Source: JBECKR01 sp040235415
GTDB taxonomy: Bacteria; Acidobacteriota; Polarisedimenticolia; Polarisedimenticolales; Polarisedimenticolaceae
NCBI GenBank assembly: GCA_040235415.1
Contig: JBECKR010000024.1
Span: 1 to 24,241, forward strand
DNA: 24,241 bases
Reading direction: 5' to 3'
A program made the position numbers and the translations under genes. Positions 6,787 through 15,410 of this stretch are shown piece by piece. The notes beneath the pieces are model-generated. The model saw only the letters and a program-made list of their open reading frames with translations, searched no databases and was not told where the DNA came from. The stretch's first letter is position 1, and each line of letters begins with the position of its first letter.

Positions 6787-9534
6787 TCAGGCCGTACCGG
6801 AGCCGCCGCCCTCGCGCTCGGAGAGCACGGCGTGCGCCGCCGCGAGACGGGCGACCGGGACGCGGTACGGCGAGCACGACACGTAGTCCGCGCCCGCCAG
6901 GTGGAAGAACTCGATCGATGCCGGGTCGCCGCCGTGCTCGCCACAGACGCCGACCTTGAGGTCGGAGCGCGCGCTTCTCCCCTCTCGGATGCCGAGCTCG
7001 ACGAGGCGGCCCACGCCCTGCCGGTCGAGCGACTGGAACGGGTCGCCCGGAAGAATGCGGGTCTCGAGGTACGCCGGCAGGAACTTCCCGATGTCGTCGC
7101 GACTGTATCCGTATGTCATCTGCGTGAGGTCGTTCGTGCCGAACGAGAAGAACTCCGCCTCGGACGCGATGTCCGCGGCGACGAGGCAGGCGCGGGGGAT
7201 CTCCATCATGGTTCCGACGTGATAGCGCAGCCTGACGCCCGACTTGTCGAGCACGTCGCCGGCGACGCGATGCACCCGCTCCTTCAGATCGGTCAGCTCG
7301 CGGGGCGTGCCCACGAGCGGGATCATGATCTCGGGATGGACCTTGACTCCCTTCTTCTTCGCCGCGACGGCCGCCTCGAGAATGGCGCGGACCTGCATCT
7401 CGTAGATCTCGGGGAAGGTGATCCCGAGGCGACACCCGCGGTGTCCGAGCATCGGATTGGCCTCGTGGAGCTGGACCGCCCGGGCACGCAGCTCGTCGGC
7501 CGGAATCCCCATGCTCCTCGACAACGCCTCGAACTGCGCGTCCTCGGTCGGGAGGAACTCGTGCAGCGGCGGGTCGAGCAGCCGGACGGTCACCGGCAAG
7601 CCGTCCATCGCCTTGAAGATGCCCAGGAAGTCCTTGCGCTGCATCGGCAGTAGCTTGCGGAGCGCCGCGCGGCGGTGGGCGTCGTCGTCGGAGAGGATCA
7701 TCTCCCGGACCGCCTCGATTCGCTCTTCGCCGAAGAACATGTGCTCGGTCCGGCACAGTCCGATCCCCTGGGCTCCGAAGGCGCGGGCGACCGACGCGTC
7801 GTGGGGCGTGTCCGCATTCGTCCGCACCTTGAGGCGCCGGATGCGGTCCGCCCAGCCCAGAAGGGAGGCGAAGCGCTGGTAGATCGGCGCCTTCTCCGCC
7901 TTGAGGGAACGGTCGACCAGGACCTGTTGGATCTCGGATGGATGTGGCTCCATCGAGCCGGCGATGACCTCGCCGGTAGTGCCGTCGATCGACAGGGCGT
8001 CACCCTCCCCGAGACTCCGGCCGCTCGCGCGGACCGTGCCGGCCCGTCCGTCGACCACGAGTTGCTCCGCACCGACGATGCACGGCTTGCCCATGCCGCG
8101 GGCGACGACCGCGGCGTGCGAGGTCATGCCGCCGCGGCTGGTGAGGATTCCGACCGCCGCGACCATACCCGCGAGGTCCTCGGGGCTCGTCTCGCGGCGA
8201 ACGAGGATGACGTGCTTTCCCTCTCGCGCCATCTGCTCCGCGCGCTCGGCGGTGAACGCGATCACCCCCGAGGCCGCGCCGGGACCCGCGGGAAGGCCCT
8301 TCGCGACGACCCGACCCTCGCGATGCGCGCTTTCGATCTCCTTGGCGTCGAAGATCGGCGCGAGCAACTGCACGAGCATGTCCGGTTCGATCCGCCGAAC
8401 GACGGTCTCGCGATCGATGACGCGCTTCTTGTGGAGGTCGAAGGCGATCCTCATCGCCGCCATTCCCGTCCGCTTTCCGGTGCGGGTCTGGAGCATGTAG
8501 AGACGGTCGCGCTCGATCGTGAACTCGATGTCCTGCATGTCCTTGTAGCGCTTTTCGAGACGTGTGCGGATGTCGAGGAGCTGCCGGTAGGCCGCCGGCA
8601 TCACCGCCTCGAGCGACTCGTCGCCGTCTCCCTCCGCCTGCCCCCGCGAGATCGGCTTCGGGGTCCGGATGCCGGCGACGACGTCCTCGCCCTGGGCGTT
8701 CGGGAGGTACTCGCCGTACAGCACGTCCTCACCGGTTGCCGGATTCCGGGTGAACGCGACGCCCGTCGCGCAGTTGTCCCCGAGATTCCCGAACACCATG
8801 CACTGCACGTTCACGGCGGTGCCGAGATCGTCGGAGATGCCGTAACGCCGGCGGTACACGCGGGCCCGGTTATTGTCCCAGCTCTCGAACACGGCGCCGA
8901 TCGCGCCCCAGAGCTGCTCCTCGGGCTCGAGCGGGAACGGCTTGCCCCGGGCCTTCTTGACCAGCGCCTTGTAGCGCGCCACGAGCTCTTCCAAGTCCTC
9001 GGCGGTCAGCTCGGTGTCGTGCTTGACCTTCTTCGCCCGCTTGGCGGCGTCGAGCAGCTCCTCGAAGCGATCCTTGTGCACGTCGAGGACGACGTCCGAG
9101 TACATCTGGATGAACCGACGGTACGAGTCGAGCGCGAAGCGCCGGTCCCCGCTGGTCGCCGCGAGGCCCTCGACGGCCTCGTCGTTCAATCCGAGGTTCA
9201 GGATCGTATCCATCATGCCGGGCATCGAGAACTTCGCTCCGGACCGAACGGAGACGAGCAGCGGATCGCGGCTGTCCCCGAACTTCTTGCCGCGAGCACG
9301 CTGCAGCGCCTTCATCGCCGTCGACACCTGTCGGTCGAGACCTTCCGGCATGCGGTGCCCGGCACGAAAGTAGTCGATGCAGGCCCGGGTGGAGATCGTG
9401 AAACCCGGCGGCACCGGGATACCCATGTTCGTCATTTCGGCGAGGTTCGCGCCCTTGCCCCCGAGGAGGTCCTTCATCTCGGCGCTTCCCTCGGCCTTGC
9501 CGTTCGCGAACGCGTACACGAGCTTCTTCGCCAT
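6787..9534 (-). CDS. ppdK: Pyruvate, phosphate dikinase
   Basis: PPDK interconverts pyruvate, ATP and Pi with PEP, AMP and PPi. In bacteria it serves PPi-linked glycolysis or gluconeogenic PEP formation. The protein is 915 residues, normal for the family. Visible are the nucleotide-binding start (LLGGKGANLAEM, 23-34), VSVRSGAKFSMPGMMDT (94-110), the phosphohistidine loop GGMTSHAAVVARGMGKP with His473 and the regulatory-type Thr471, and the C-terminal PEP/pyruvate site GVCGEHGGDP with DYVSCSPYRVPVARL. The start at ATG 9534 is chosen because MAKKLVYAF begins the conserved domain and GGAAAGG lies just upstream; the longer frame to 9681 runs into recO and is not conserved-looking. It lies 52 nt after recO with no obvious promoter and is followed by rimK. 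Confidence 0.96.
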   Translation of the reverse strand: MAKKLVYAFANGKAEGSAEMKDLLGGKGANLAEMTNMGIPVPPGFTISTRACIDYFRAGHRMPEGLDRQVSTAMKALQRARGKKFGDSRDPLLVSVRSGAKFSMPGMMDTILNLGLNDEAVEGLAATSGDRRFALDSYRRFIQMYSDVVLDVHKDRFEELLDAAKRAKKVKHDTELTAEDLEELVARYKALVKKARGKPFPLEPEEQLWGAIGAVFESWDNNRARVYRRRYGISDDLGTAVNVQCMVFGNLGDNCATGVAFTRNPATGEDVLYGEYLPNAQGEDVVAGIRTPKPISRGQAEGDGDESLEAVMPAAYRQLLDIRTRLEKRYKDMQDIEFTIERDRLYMLQTRTGKRTGMAAMRIAFDLHKKRVIDRETVVRRIEPDMLVQLLAPIFDAKEIESAHREGRVVAKGLPAGPGAASGVIAFTAERAEQMAREGKHVILVRRETSPEDLAGMVAAVGILTSRGGMTSHAAVVARGMGKPCIVGAEQLVVDGRAGTVRASGRSLGEGDALSIDGTTGEVIAGSMEPHPSEIQQVLVDRSLKAEKAPIYQRFASLLGWADRIRRLKVRTNADTPHDASVARAFGAQGIGLCRTEHMFFGEERIEAVREMILSDDDAHRRAALRKLLPMQRKDFLGIFKAMDGLPVTVRLLDPPLHEFLPTEDAQFEALSRSMGIPADELRARAVQLHEANPMLGHRGCRLGITFPEIYEMQVRAILEAAVAAKKKGVKVHPEIMIPLVGTPRELTDLKERVHRVAGDVLDKSGVRLRYHVGTMMEIPRACLVAADIASEAEFFSFGTNDLTQMTYGYSRDDIGKFLPAYLETRILPGDPFQSLDRQGVGRLVELGIREGRSARSDLKVGVCGEHGGDPASIEFFHLAGADYVSCSPYRVPVARLAAAHAVLSEREGGGSGTA

Positions 9535-9586
9535 CGTTTCCCTTTCCCCGCGCGCTCCCCGAGGAACGCGCCGTTCGGTGTCGGAT

Positions 9587-10378
9587 TCAGGTCTTGCCGG
9601 GCGTCCCCGACGCGGCCCGCGTCCAAGTCTCGAGGTGCCGATAGGTGCGCAGGGGCCGCTCGAGAAACGCCTCGAGGGCACCGCGAAGCAACCATTCGAG
9701 GGCTTCGCCGCCGCGAGCCGCCGCCGCGCCCTCCGTCATCTCCTCCGGCCGCCGCGCGCTCGCGAGGCGCAGCCAGCTGCGCTCGTCCGGGCCGAGCCGC
9801 CGGGTCGGGCCGACGTCGGTCGCACGCGCGCAGCGGGAGCACAGGATTCCGCGCCCCGCGGAGCCGACCCTCGCCGCTCCGCTCGGCGGCAAGGCGGACT
9901 CGCACGCGCTGCAGATCTCGGGATCCCGCAGCACGCCGTGGAGGCGCAGCATCCAGAACTCGAAGTAGCGCACCGCCGACTTGGGATCCAGCCCGCCCTC
10001 GAGCGCCTCCAGGACCGCCCCGAGCAGGCGGTAGACGCGCGGATCGTCGTCTCCCTCGCGGCTGGCGAGGATCGCGATCTCGGCCAGCACGGCGCAAGCG
10101 GCTTGGACGGAGGGCTCCGATTGCATAGCCGCGAACGACCGTTCGACCTCGAGCGCGTCGATGCGCTGCAGGTCGCGGCCGTCGCGCTCCGCCCAGGTCG
10201 CCCGCACGCGCGTCATCGGCTCGAGCGCGCCGCCGAACCGACGTCGACTCCTGCGCGCGGACCGCGCGACGCCCCGTACCTTCCCGTGCCGGTTCGACAG
10301 CAGGTTCACGATGAGATCGGCCTCGCCGAGGGGCTGAGTCGAGAGCAGGATCGCCTCGTCGGTCTGCAGCGTCGGCAC
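9587..10378 (-). CDS. recO: DNA repair protein RecO
   Basis: RecO acts with RecR (and RecF) to load RecA onto SSB-coated single-stranded DNA. The OB-fold start is clear: TDEAILLSTQPLGEADLIV, then GKVRGVARSARRSRRRFGG and LEPMTRVRATW. A C4 zinc module typical of many RecO proteins follows (CSAC, then CSRC about 27 residues later), ahead of a helical C-terminus with FLERPLRTYRHLE. I chose GTG 10378 (263 residues) because it lies about five residues before the conserved domain and has GGAG spaced 8 nt upstream. A second GTG at 10456 overlaps the era stop as GTGA and would add 26 non-conserved residues (289 in total); it cannot be ruled out. The gene belongs to the phoH-to-recO cluster. Confidence 0.9.
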   Translation of the reverse strand: MPTLQTDEAILLSTQPLGEADLIVNLLSNRHGKVRGVARSARRSRRRFGGALEPMTRVRATWAERDGRDLQRIDALEVERSFAAMQSEPSVQAACAVLAEIAILASREGDDDPRVYRLLGAVLEALEGGLDPKSAVRYFEFWMLRLHGVLRDPEICSACESALPPSGAARVGSAGRGILCSRCARATDVGPTRRLGPDERSWLRLASARRPEEMTEGAAAARGGEALEWLLRGALEAFLERPLRTYRHLETWTRAASGTPGKT

Positions 10379-10452
10379 GTCGTCTCCGCGCCGGAAGGCC
10401 CACGGCACGGGCCATGATAGCAGAGCGAGATGGCGGCCCGCGGGCGCGTCCG

Positions 10453-11337
10453 TCACGTGATGTCGAGCCCGTGCAGGACGCGGTCGTCGTCACGCCACCC
10501 CCGGGCCACGCGAACGCGAAGCTCGAGGAACACGCGCGCGCCGAGCATCGATTCCAGCTCGCGCCGCGCTTCCGTCCCCGCTTCCTTCAGCACGATTCCG
10601 CCACGCCCGATGACGATCGCCTTTTGGGATTCGCGTTCGACCAGAACCGAGGCGTGGACGCGCACGAGTCCGCTCGGTTCCTCCTCCCAGCGGTCGATCG
10701 TGACCGCGGTGGCGTGCGGGATCTCCTCGCGCGTTCGGACGAGGATCTTTTCGCGGATGAGCTCGGCCGCCAGAAACCGCTCCGGCCGGTCCGTCAAGGT
10801 ATCCCCGGGAAACGGCGGCGGGCCCTCGGGCAGCCTCGCGAGCAGGCTGCGGACGAGGTCGTCGCAGCCCTCTCCGGTAGCCGCGGAGATAGGTACCGCC
10901 TCTTCGAGCCCCCAGGTCTCGACCAGCGTTCGCATCATGGGTAAAAGGAGCTCCTTGCGACCCACACGATCGATCTTGTTGAGCGCGGCGATCCGCGGAC
11001 CTCCTGCCGATCGCAGCATGGCCGCGGCGGCGGCGTCGCCGTCGCCCACCCCGCGGGCGGCGTCGACCACGAGCAGGGCGACGTCGGCTCCCGCGAGCGC
11101 CTCCCGAGCGGTCTCGACCATGGCACGATTCATACGATGCCGCGGATCGTGGATCCCGGGCGTGTCGACGAACACGACCTGCCCCCGCCCTTCGAGGGTC
11201 GCGACTCCGGTGATGCGGTGCCGGGTCGTCTGGGCGACGTCGGAGACCGCCGCGATCTTCGCGCCCACGAGCCGGTTGACGAGGGTCGACTTCCCGACGT
11301 TCGTCCAGCCGAGGACCGCGACGTACCCCGCCCTCAT
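10453..11337 (-). CDS. era: GTPase Era
   Basis: Era is a membrane-associated GTPase that binds the 3' end of 16S rRNA and assists 30S subunit maturation. The 294-residue length is normal. GTPase motifs are in order: P-loop GWTNVGKST (10-18), switch I TTRHRITGV, G3 VDTPGIHD and G4 NKID. A C-terminal KH domain carries the GRGG loop in KAIVIGRGGIVLKEAGTEAR. The P-loop reads GWTNVGKS rather than the usual GRPNVGKS, but the residues that contact phosphate are kept. ATG 11337 overlaps the corC-type gene stop as ATGA, and the end overlaps the possible upstream recO start. Its neighbour ybeY also acts on 16S rRNA 3'-end processing, so the operon is functionally coherent. Confidence 0.97.
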   Translation of the reverse strand: MRAGYVAVLGWTNVGKSTLVNRLVGAKIAAVSDVAQTTRHRITGVATLEGRGQVVFVDTPGIHDPRHRMNRAMVETAREALAGADVALLVVDAARGVGDGDAAAAAMLRSAGGPRIAALNKIDRVGRKELLLPMMRTLVETWGLEEAVPISAATGEGCDDLVRSLLARLPEGPPPFPGDTLTDRPERFLAAELIREKILVRTREEIPHATAVTIDRWEEEPSGLVRVHASVLVERESQKAIVIGRGGIVLKEAGTEARRELESMLGARVFLELRVRVARGWRDDDRVLHGLDIT

Positions 11338-12641
11338 GCGTCGCGAGCTTCGCCGAGCCCGGACCCGCCGCTCCCCGCGGCCGCCTTGCCTCGGATCCGC
11401 ACCTTGTAGACGCGACGCGGGTCGGCCTTGATGACGGTGATGTGCAGCCCGGCGTAGTCCAGCGCCTCGCCCTCCTGCGGCACGCGACCGAGGCGGGAGA
11501 CCACGAGACCTCCGACGGTGTCGAACTCTCTCTCGTCCTCGATCTCGACGTCGAACATCTCCTCGAGCGTACTGACGTGGACGAGTCCGCTGACCGCCCA
11601 GCTGCCTTCCTCCTCGCGCTCGATCAGCTCCTCCTCGGCGTCGTGCTCGTCTCGGATGTCCCCGACGATCTCCTCGAGGATGTCCTCGAGAGTCACGAGG
11701 CCGGCGATCCCGCCGTACTCGTCCACCACCAGCGCCATGTTCGTGCGGGTCCGGAGCTCCGCGAGAAGGTCGTCCACGGTCTGGGTTTCCGGCACGAAGT
11801 ATGCGGGCCGGACGTACGCCGTTATCGGCGCGTCGTCTCGGTCGTCCCCCCAGGCCCGTACGAGATCTCGGAGGTGAAGCACGCCGACGATGTTGTCGAT
11901 GCTCTCGCGGAACACCGGCACTCGCGAGTGCGAGGCCGTGAGGATGGCACGACGCGCCTCTCCGACGCTCGTGTCCAGCGGGATCGCCTCGATGTCGGTG
12001 CGGGGAGTCATGATCTCGCGAACGAGCGTGTCGCCCAGATCCACGATGCTGCGCATCATCTTCCCTTCGTCCGCCTCCAGGATGCCCTCGCGCTCGCCGA
12101 CCTCGAAGTACGCCTCGACCTCTTCCTCCTGCTCCTCCTCGCGCTCCTCGTCGGTCAGCGCCTCCCCGGAGGCGGTGCGTCGGACGGTGAACGCGACCAG
12201 GCCCGCGATCGGATAGAACGCGACGTGGATCGCCCGCAGCAGGGGCGCGAGCCATCGCAGCGCGACCTTCGGATTCCTGAGCGACAGCGCGCGGGCCGCG
12301 AGCGTCTCGATCAACAGCACGCCGACAACCCCCACGACGGCGAGCCCCGCGACGAAGGGGTAAGGCCAGCCCGCCTCCCGCCCGGCGTAGCCCACCACGA
12401 GAACGCCGCCGAGCAGGCTGAACTGGCGCGCGACGTGCGCCGCGATGCGGTACGACGATCCAGGCTCGCGGAGATTGTCGAGGAATCGCAGGCTGCCGTT
12501 CGCCTCCGCCGACAGTCGGTGCAACGCCACGCGGCTCAGGGCGGCGGCGGACATCAGCGCCACCGTCAGCGCGAAGTCCAGGACCAACAGAACCGAGAGC
12601 ACCGCCGCTCCGATCGCGAGCGGCGCCGTGGAGTCGCTCAT
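11334..12641 (-). CDS. HlyC/CorC-family membrane protein with CBS pair
   Basis: A 435-residue protein of the DUF21-CBS-CorC_HlyC family, whose members are linked to magnesium or other divalent-cation efflux. Residues 1-155 hold several hydrophobic helices (about 8-38, 75-90, 95-118 and 138-155). A very acidic stretch follows (161-180, LTDEEREEEQEEEVEAYFEV). Then comes the conserved EREGILEADEGKMMRSIVDLGDTLVREIMTPRTDI block and two CBS domains (about 205-330, with HSRVPVF, IVGVLHLRDL, ALVVDEYGG and GLVTLEDILEEIVGDI). The CorC_HlyC C-terminal domain spans about 345-420. The ATG at 12641 overlaps the ybeY stop (ATGA); the frame upstream of it runs antisense-like inside ybeY. Transport substrate cannot be inferred. 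Members of this family commonly sit beside ybeY. Confidence 0.92.
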   Translation of the reverse strand: MSDSTAPLAIGAAVLSVLLVLDFALTVALMSAAALSRVALHRLSAEANGSLRFLDNLREPGSSYRIAAHVARQFSLLGGVLVVGYAGREAGWPYPFVAGLAVVGVVGVLLIETLAARALSLRNPKVALRWLAPLLRAIHVAFYPIAGLVAFTVRRTASGEALTDEEREEEQEEEVEAYFEVGEREGILEADEGKMMRSIVDLGDTLVREIMTPRTDIEAIPLDTSVGEARRAILTASHSRVPVFRESIDNIVGVLHLRDLVRAWGDDRDDAPITAYVRPAYFVPETQTVDDLLAELRTRTNMALVVDEYGGIAGLVTLEDILEEIVGDIRDEHDAEEELIEREEEGSWAVSGLVHVSTLEEMFDVEIEDEREFDTVGGLVVSRLGRVPQEGEALDYAGLHITVIKADPRRVYKVRIRGKAAAGSGGSGLGEARDA

Positions 12642-13099
12642 GCTCGCGCTCTCCCGTTCCGACTCCACAGCAGGCGGCGCTCGAGCCGTCTCTGGAGCCG
12701 CATCATCCGGCCGTCGTCCCTCTCGTGGTCGTATCCGAGAAGGTGGAGATAGCCGTGGAGCGCGAGGAGCTTGATCTCCCGGGCGAGACTGTGGCCCGCC
12801 TCCTTCGCCTGCTCGCGGGCGCGCGGTACCGAGATCACGACGTCGCCGAGCCAACGCTCCCCCCGAGGCGCGGAACCCGAGTCACCGGGAAACGACAGCA
12901 CGTCGGTCGTCGCGTCGACCCCGCGGAATCGCCGGTTCAGCGCGCGCATCGGCCCGTCCGAGACGAGGCAGAGCGCCATCGCCGTCCGCTCCGGATCCCC
13001 CGACGGCGGAACCGCGGCCGCCACCGACCGTACGAACGCCCGCAGCGCCGGAATTCCGACGCGCGCGGCGCGCTGGCGGTCGAGCACGTCGACCTGCAC
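12638..13099 (-). CDS. ybeY: Endoribonuclease YbeY (16S rRNA maturation)
   Basis: YbeY is a zinc-dependent single-strand endoribonuclease needed for 16S rRNA 3'-end maturation and ribosome quality control. The 153-residue length is typical. The metal-binding signature HGYLHLLGYDH is intact (His115, His119, His125). The preceding conserved blocks are also there: ALNRRFRGVDATTDVLSFP at 53-71 and LGDVVIS at 84-90. The start is GTG 13099, one nt after the pgpH stop (TGA-C-GTG), and the stop overlaps the next ATG as ATGA. It stands between pgpH and the CorC-type gene, with Era one gene further on; the phoH-ybeY-era association is widely conserved and fits joint work in small-subunit maturation. 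Confidence 0.96.
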   Translation of the reverse strand: MQVDVLDRQRAARVGIPALRAFVRSVAAAVPPSGDPERTAMALCLVSDGPMRALNRRFRGVDATTDVLSFPGDSGSAPRGERWLGDVVISVPRAREQAKEAGHSLAREIKLLALHGYLHLLGYDHERDDGRMMRLQRRLERRLLWSRNGRARA

Positions 13100-13100
13100 G

Positions 13101-15410
13101 TCACTCGCTCCTCGTCGCGGCCGGCTCCCGCTCGGTGCGCGCCGCCGGCCTGCCCTTTCCGAAGTCGAACCCGGGATAGTCGACCCGGTGGTGGTACATG
13201 CTGACGAGCGCCCTCAGAAACGCCGCCTGGATGCGGTCGAGATCCGCGAACGTGAGGTCACAGGCCTCGAGCTGGCCGTCGAGCACAACCGCGTTCGTGA
13301 CCTTACGGATCATCTCGCGCAGACGGTTGGGCGTCGGGTCGTCGACGGTCCGGGCCGCGGCTTCGACCGCGTCCGAGAGCATGAAGATCGCGGCTTCCCG
13401 GTTTTGCGGTTTCGGGCCGGGATAGCGGAAGTCCTCCTGCTTGATCTCGCCGAGATCGGGATCGGCGTTCTTCTTCGCCTTCTCGTAGAAGTACGTCATG
13501 AGCCGCGTCCCGTGGTGTTGCGGGATGATGTCGACGATCTGCTCGGGGAGGCCGGCCTCCCGCGCCATCCGGATGCCGTCCTTGACGTGCGACGCGATGA
13601 TCAGCGCGGACATCGACGGCGACAGCCGGTCGTGCGGGTTCTCCCCCCGTTGGTTCTCGACGAAGTACTCCGGCTTCACCATCTTGCCGACGTCGTGGTA
13701 GAAGGCCGCCACGCGGCAGAACAGCGAGTTCGCGCCGATCGCCTTCGCCGCTTCCTCGGCGAGCGTCCCGACGACGAGGGAATGGTTGTACGAGCCCGGC
13801 GCCTTCACCGCGAGCTGCGACAACAGCGGGTGATCGACGTTCGAGAGCTCGAGCAGGCGGATCTCGGTAAGCACGTTGAACAGCGTCTCGAGCGGCGGGA
13901 GCGAGAACGACACCAGGAGGCCGGCGCCGACGGCGCCGCCGACGAACGCGAGCGCGCTCGCGTAGAGCAACACGGAAGTCGGCTCCGGCGACCCCCGGAG
14001 CGTCTCGAGGGCGAGGCACGCGACTGCGCCTGCCCCGCCGATCACGAGGCCGGCGCGAAGCAGCGCGGCGCGATTGCGGTACGTGGAGATCGCGTAGATG
14101 CCGGCGAACTGCACGAGAAGTCCCCACGCCAGTCGGTACGTGTCCCAGCCCGTCAGCATCCCGAACAGGAGCGCCGTGAACGCCGAGTACACCATCGCGA
14201 TGCGGCCGTTGGCGAGCAGAGCGACCAGGACCGAGCCGGCGCCGAGCGGCACGAGATACGGGTACGTCTCGACGAGGTCGAACGGCGGTGCGAGCTGATC
14301 GACGACCTGGCGCGCGACCCAGAGCAGCCCCGAAGCGAGCAGCAGCATCGAACAGATCGAAAGCACCAACAGCGCGTGGAGATGTCGGATCCTCTTGAAG
14401 TCGCGCTGGTGGTACGACGCGTAGCGGTACAGGAAGAAAGCCAGCAGGACCGCGGTCACGACGAGGCCCGCGAACTCCCCCACGCCCATGCGCCCGACGC
14501 TGCCGCGGCGGGCCGCGCCGATGATCTCGAGGTCGTGCGCCGTGATGCGTTCCCCGTCGCGGACGAGCACCGTGCCCTTCGCGACGCGCTGCATCACCGG
14601 GATCGCGTCCTGCGCGGCGCGGTCCCGTCGCTCACGGGTCTGCTCCGGCGAGTACGCGAGGTTCGTATCCACGAACACGGCCGCGAGCCTCCCGAGCGCC
14701 ACCTCCTCGGCTCCCGGCAGGTCCAGCATCCTCGACACCTCGCGGCGCACACGATCGCGAGCCTCGTCGAGATCCATGATGGCGCCGTAGTCGGTCAGGC
14801 GCTCCTCCCTGGAGCCCGGAACGTGCAGCACCTCGATCGCCGGCTCGCTCTGGAGAAGCGCCTTGTTGCCGACGATCATCCCGCGCATGACGCGGCGGAC
14901 CGAGGTCGTGAGGACCTCCTCGATCGCCGGGTCCCAATCGCGGCCCTCCAGCACGCGAAGCGCGTCCGGGGGAACGCGAGACAGCGCGTCGACCCCGCTG
15001 GGCTGCACCGCTCCGGCGGCCCTGCCTTCCGCGAACAGTTCGGCGATCTCGCGCGCCACCCGGACCTCGCGGTCCGAATCGCGGACGTAGACGTCCGGGA
15101 CCGCCTCGCGGGCCTGCTGGCGGCGCTCCTCGGTGAGGGCGTGGTCCTCGACGTCGAAGTCGTAGCGCGCGACGATGTCGTGCGGGGCCGGCTCGCCGAC
15201 GACGTAGCGCTCGAGCGGCGCGGCGCAGCGCTGGCTTCCCAGCAGCGCCACGACCACCACCACGAACGTCGCGCTCCAGCCGAGATCCGCCGCCAGCACA
15301 CGGTCGCCGATCTCCCGTACGCGGCTGCGGACGCGCGACGGGAAGCTCAGCTTGCGGCTGAACGACGACCTCGGGCGCGGCCGCGGCGGCTGCGGAACCT
15401 CGTCCCTCAT
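13101..15410 (-). CDS. pgpH: 7TM-7TMR HD-domain membrane protein, PgpH/YqfF family (probable cyclic-di-AMP phosphodiesterase)
   Basis: This family couples an extracytoplasmic sensor domain and seven transmembrane helices to a cytoplasmic HD phosphodiesterase; characterised members hydrolyse c-di-AMP. The 769 residues contain one N-terminal membrane helix (45-60), an extracytoplasmic 7TMR-HDED-type domain (about 65-305, including FVDTNLAYSPEQTRERRDRA), a seven-helix block (about 310-510) and the HD domain (about 535-690). HD ligands are visible: His543 in SYNHSLVVG, His572-Asp573 in FYHDVGKM, the His pair in PQHHGT (632-633) and Asp680 in LSDAVEAA. ATG 15410 overlaps the phoH stop (ATGA) and the gene is followed one nt later by ybeY. 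Whether this organism makes c-di-AMP is not shown here; no diadenylate cyclase gene is in the window. Confidence 0.92.
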   Translation of the reverse strand: MRDEVPQPPRPRPRSSFSRKLSFPSRVRSRVREIGDRVLAADLGWSATFVVVVVALLGSQRCAAPLERYVVGEPAPHDIVARYDFDVEDHALTEERRQQAREAVPDVYVRDSDREVRVAREIAELFAEGRAAGAVQPSGVDALSRVPPDALRVLEGRDWDPAIEEVLTTSVRRVMRGMIVGNKALLQSEPAIEVLHVPGSREERLTDYGAIMDLDEARDRVRREVSRMLDLPGAEEVALGRLAAVFVDTNLAYSPEQTRERRDRAAQDAIPVMQRVAKGTVLVRDGERITAHDLEIIGAARRGSVGRMGVGEFAGLVVTAVLLAFFLYRYASYHQRDFKRIRHLHALLVLSICSMLLLASGLLWVARQVVDQLAPPFDLVETYPYLVPLGAGSVLVALLANGRIAMVYSAFTALLFGMLTGWDTYRLAWGLLVQFAGIYAISTYRNRAALLRAGLVIGGAGAVACLALETLRGSPEPTSVLLYASALAFVGGAVGAGLLVSFSLPPLETLFNVLTEIRLLELSNVDHPLLSQLAVKAPGSYNHSLVVGTLAEEAAKAIGANSLFCRVAAFYHDVGKMVKPEYFVENQRGENPHDRLSPSMSALIIASHVKDGIRMAREAGLPEQIVDIIPQHHGTRLMTYFYEKAKKNADPDLGEIKQEDFRYPGPKPQNREAAIFMLSDAVEAAARTVDDPTPNRLREMIRKVTNAVVLDGQLEACDLTFADLDRIQAAFLRALVSMYHHRVDYPGFDFGKGRPAARTEREPAATRSE

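Noticed and set aside
7675..10128. An 817-codon plus-strand frame opposite ppdK and recO
   Set aside because: Shadow of high-GC codon usage; the minus strand encodes complete PPDK and RecO.
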